Source of the DNA: Morella rubra
Taxonomy: Eukaryota > Streptophyta > Magnoliopsida > Fagales > Myricaceae
DNA: 64,000 nt
Assembly (NCBI GenBank): GCA_003952965.2
Contig: CM025850.1
Span: 26,231,797 to 26,295,796, forward strand
Direction: 5' to 3'
Of the stretch, positions 62,739 to 64,000 are shown piece by piece. The notes under the pieces were generated by a model that saw only the letters and a program-made list of their open reading frames with translations, did not search any database and was not told the origin of the DNA. Position 1 is the stretch's first letter, and every line of letters starts with the position of its first letter. A program made the position numbers and the translations under genes.

Positions 62739-63431
62739 TAAGGGTGGGCACCGGAACGGATGGAATTGGAATTGTCCATTCCGGTTCCGGTTCCGGTACC
62801 CACCGGATTGATATTTTGCATTCCGGTTCCGTTCCAGAATTAATTGGAATGGAACCGGAATTGAAACCGAAATTTCGAATCGGAACCGAAAATTCCGGTT
62901 CCTTATCTGGGCCTAAAAGGCCCAGATTTAGTTTGGGCCCATTGACCCAAAAATGAATTTTTAAGTTATGTTTTGTGGGCCAAACAACTTTAAATTAAAA
63001 TTACAACTAACAACTAAATTTGTCAAATATTCTATTAATTTGATTTAAAATAAACTTAAATAAAACACAATAAATTCCAAAACAAAATAAACACTGTCAA
63101 AATAAATCTAAATTAAATTTACAAAAAAACTACTAAACAAAAAATTAACTATACAAATAAGTAAACAACTAAACATTCATCAAATAATCCAAATTGGAAA
63201 AGGCAAAATTCTAAATTAAAATTATAATATTTTTTTAAATTTAAAAAATTGTACCGGAATTGGAAATTCCGGTATTTCCACCGGAATTTCCGGTTCCGGT
63301 TCCGATTCCGAAAATTCCTTAAAATGAGTTCCGGTTTCGGTTTCAGAATAAGCCAGAACCGGTACCAGAATTCCGGTACCGAAATTGGAACCGAAACTTC
63401 TGCCGGAAACCAAATAAATTGATCACCCTTA
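62739..63431. mobile_element. hAT-type non-autonomous element, 693 bp
   Basis: The termini TAAGGGTGGGCACCGG and (inverted) TAAGGGTGATCAA are imperfect terminal repeats. An exact 8-bp duplication, CTTCTTTG, flanks the element at 62731-62738 and 63432-63439. Both subterminal 150-bp regions are dense with CCGGTTCC/GGAACCGG and CCGGAATT motifs, with an AT-rich middle. The frames inside are low-complexity products of these motifs. Confidence 0.93.
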
Positions 63432-64000
63432 CTTCTTTGCTTTGTTCCAAGGAGCGTCGGTGTCAATGTTGGAAAATGGTCGAGGAGGACTTTTAATCTC
63501 TAGAGGGCCAGGCTGGGGCATGTGGCTGCCGTTTTTGTGTACACAATCCGTATCAACATGGATCGTAGGCCTATTAGTCAGTTTGGGCTATTAGGCCCTC
63601 TTCCACCATATGATCATGAAAGCTGCTGTTGGGACTCAGCCCAGTTGCTTCTTAAGTTTATGCCCATTTGACTCAGCCCACGAGGCTCTACAAACTCCAC
63701 CCAGTTGCAGAGAGTTGCAAAAGCAATGAAGCAGACACCCGATATTAGTGGCGGAGGGAGGGGGTCCAACCGGGGCCCTGGCCCCGGTTGGACCAATCCA
63801 AGACATTGATTTTTTTTTTTAATATATACTACAAAACGTAATTTGTAATATACAGTTTTGAAATTATATTGAAATTGTGAATATTAGGACTAAGTTGTAA
63901 AATTGTGATTAGGACCTTAGGTTGTGACTTGTGAAATTATATTGATGAATTTTCTTTTTGTTTTGTTTTGTTTAGATAATAGATAAGTTTTTGAAAAAAA
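63432..64000. other. Intergenic with a transposon-like palindrome
   Basis: No gene was seen. GTGGCGGAGGGAGGGGG at about 63748 precedes a palindrome and an AT-rich stretch, and may be the beginning of another element cut by the window edge. Confidence 0.4.
63763..63794. repeat. 15-bp perfect palindrome with 2-bp centre
   Basis: GGTCCAACCGGGGCC, then CT, then GGCCCCGGTTGGACC. The arms are exact reverse complements and GC-rich, so they could extrude as a cruciform or form a very stable RNA hairpin. Confidence 0.9.

Noticed and set aside
62681-63466. Frames on both strands rich in GSGSG or NRNRNRK
   Set aside because: They are low-complexity products of CCGGTTCC motifs in the hAT-type element at 62739-63431.
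1-64000. tRNA, rRNA, CRISPR or prokaryotic operon signals
   Set aside because: None was recognised by eye; gene structure is that of a plant nuclear genome. A tRNA scan was not possible here.

Overview
This window is nuclear DNA from a flowering plant, very probably a eudicot. The coding sequence is split by short GT-AG introns with AT-rich interiors. The genes are plant-specific versions of their families: a plant MSH6, a RING-CH E3 ligase carrying the plant GYTAP segment, a G-type lectin receptor kinase and a plant-type universal stress protein. Intergenic DNA is AT-rich and loaded with plant transposon relics. I could not identify the species.

Layout. (1) 48-5781, plus strand: the last 14 exons of MSH6 (mismatch repair). 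All splice sites are consistent, but one base is missing from an A-run in exon 7. (2) 6527-8915, minus strand: a complete seven-exon RING-CH membrane E3 ligase, convergent with MSH6. (3) 9060-13200: AT-rich intergenic DNA. (4) 13319-14295, plus strand: a complete four-exon universal stress protein gene. (5) 15910-16242, minus strand: a damaged RPL29 copy. (6) About 16.5-45.3 kb: a transposon graveyard. It holds a 1.25-kb solo LTR and an inverted fragment of the same family, a GRF zinc-finger relic, a PIF/Harbinger transposase pseudogene with a MITE in its intron, a relic resembling the 'putative plant transposon protein' domain, a 4-kb LTR-like element with a hAT-type MITE inside, two Myb/SANT-like relics, a REB1-like Myb fragment, a degenerate 160-bp tandem repeat and several foldback MITEs. 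(7) 45854-49958, plus strand: a SAR1 small GTPase gene (COPII coat) whose C-terminal coding region is broken. (8) 50-59.9 kb: mostly featureless AT-rich DNA, apart from a Pack-MULE-like element (55404-56190) carrying a GC-rich passenger. (9) 59975-62292, plus strand: a multiply frameshifted G-type lectin S-receptor-like kinase pseudogene. (10) 62739-63431: a hAT-type element with a perfect 8-bp target duplication.

The most unusual pattern is shared by four or five separate Mutator-like foldback elements. Most have exact 9-bp target duplications. Their long terminal inverted repeats differ in sequence, yet each carries a ladder of YCCCT-like blocks spaced almost exactly 30 nt apart. The intact genes are ordinary housekeeping or stress genes and do not form one pathway. 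No prokaryotic operon, CRISPR array, tRNA or rRNA gene was seen.
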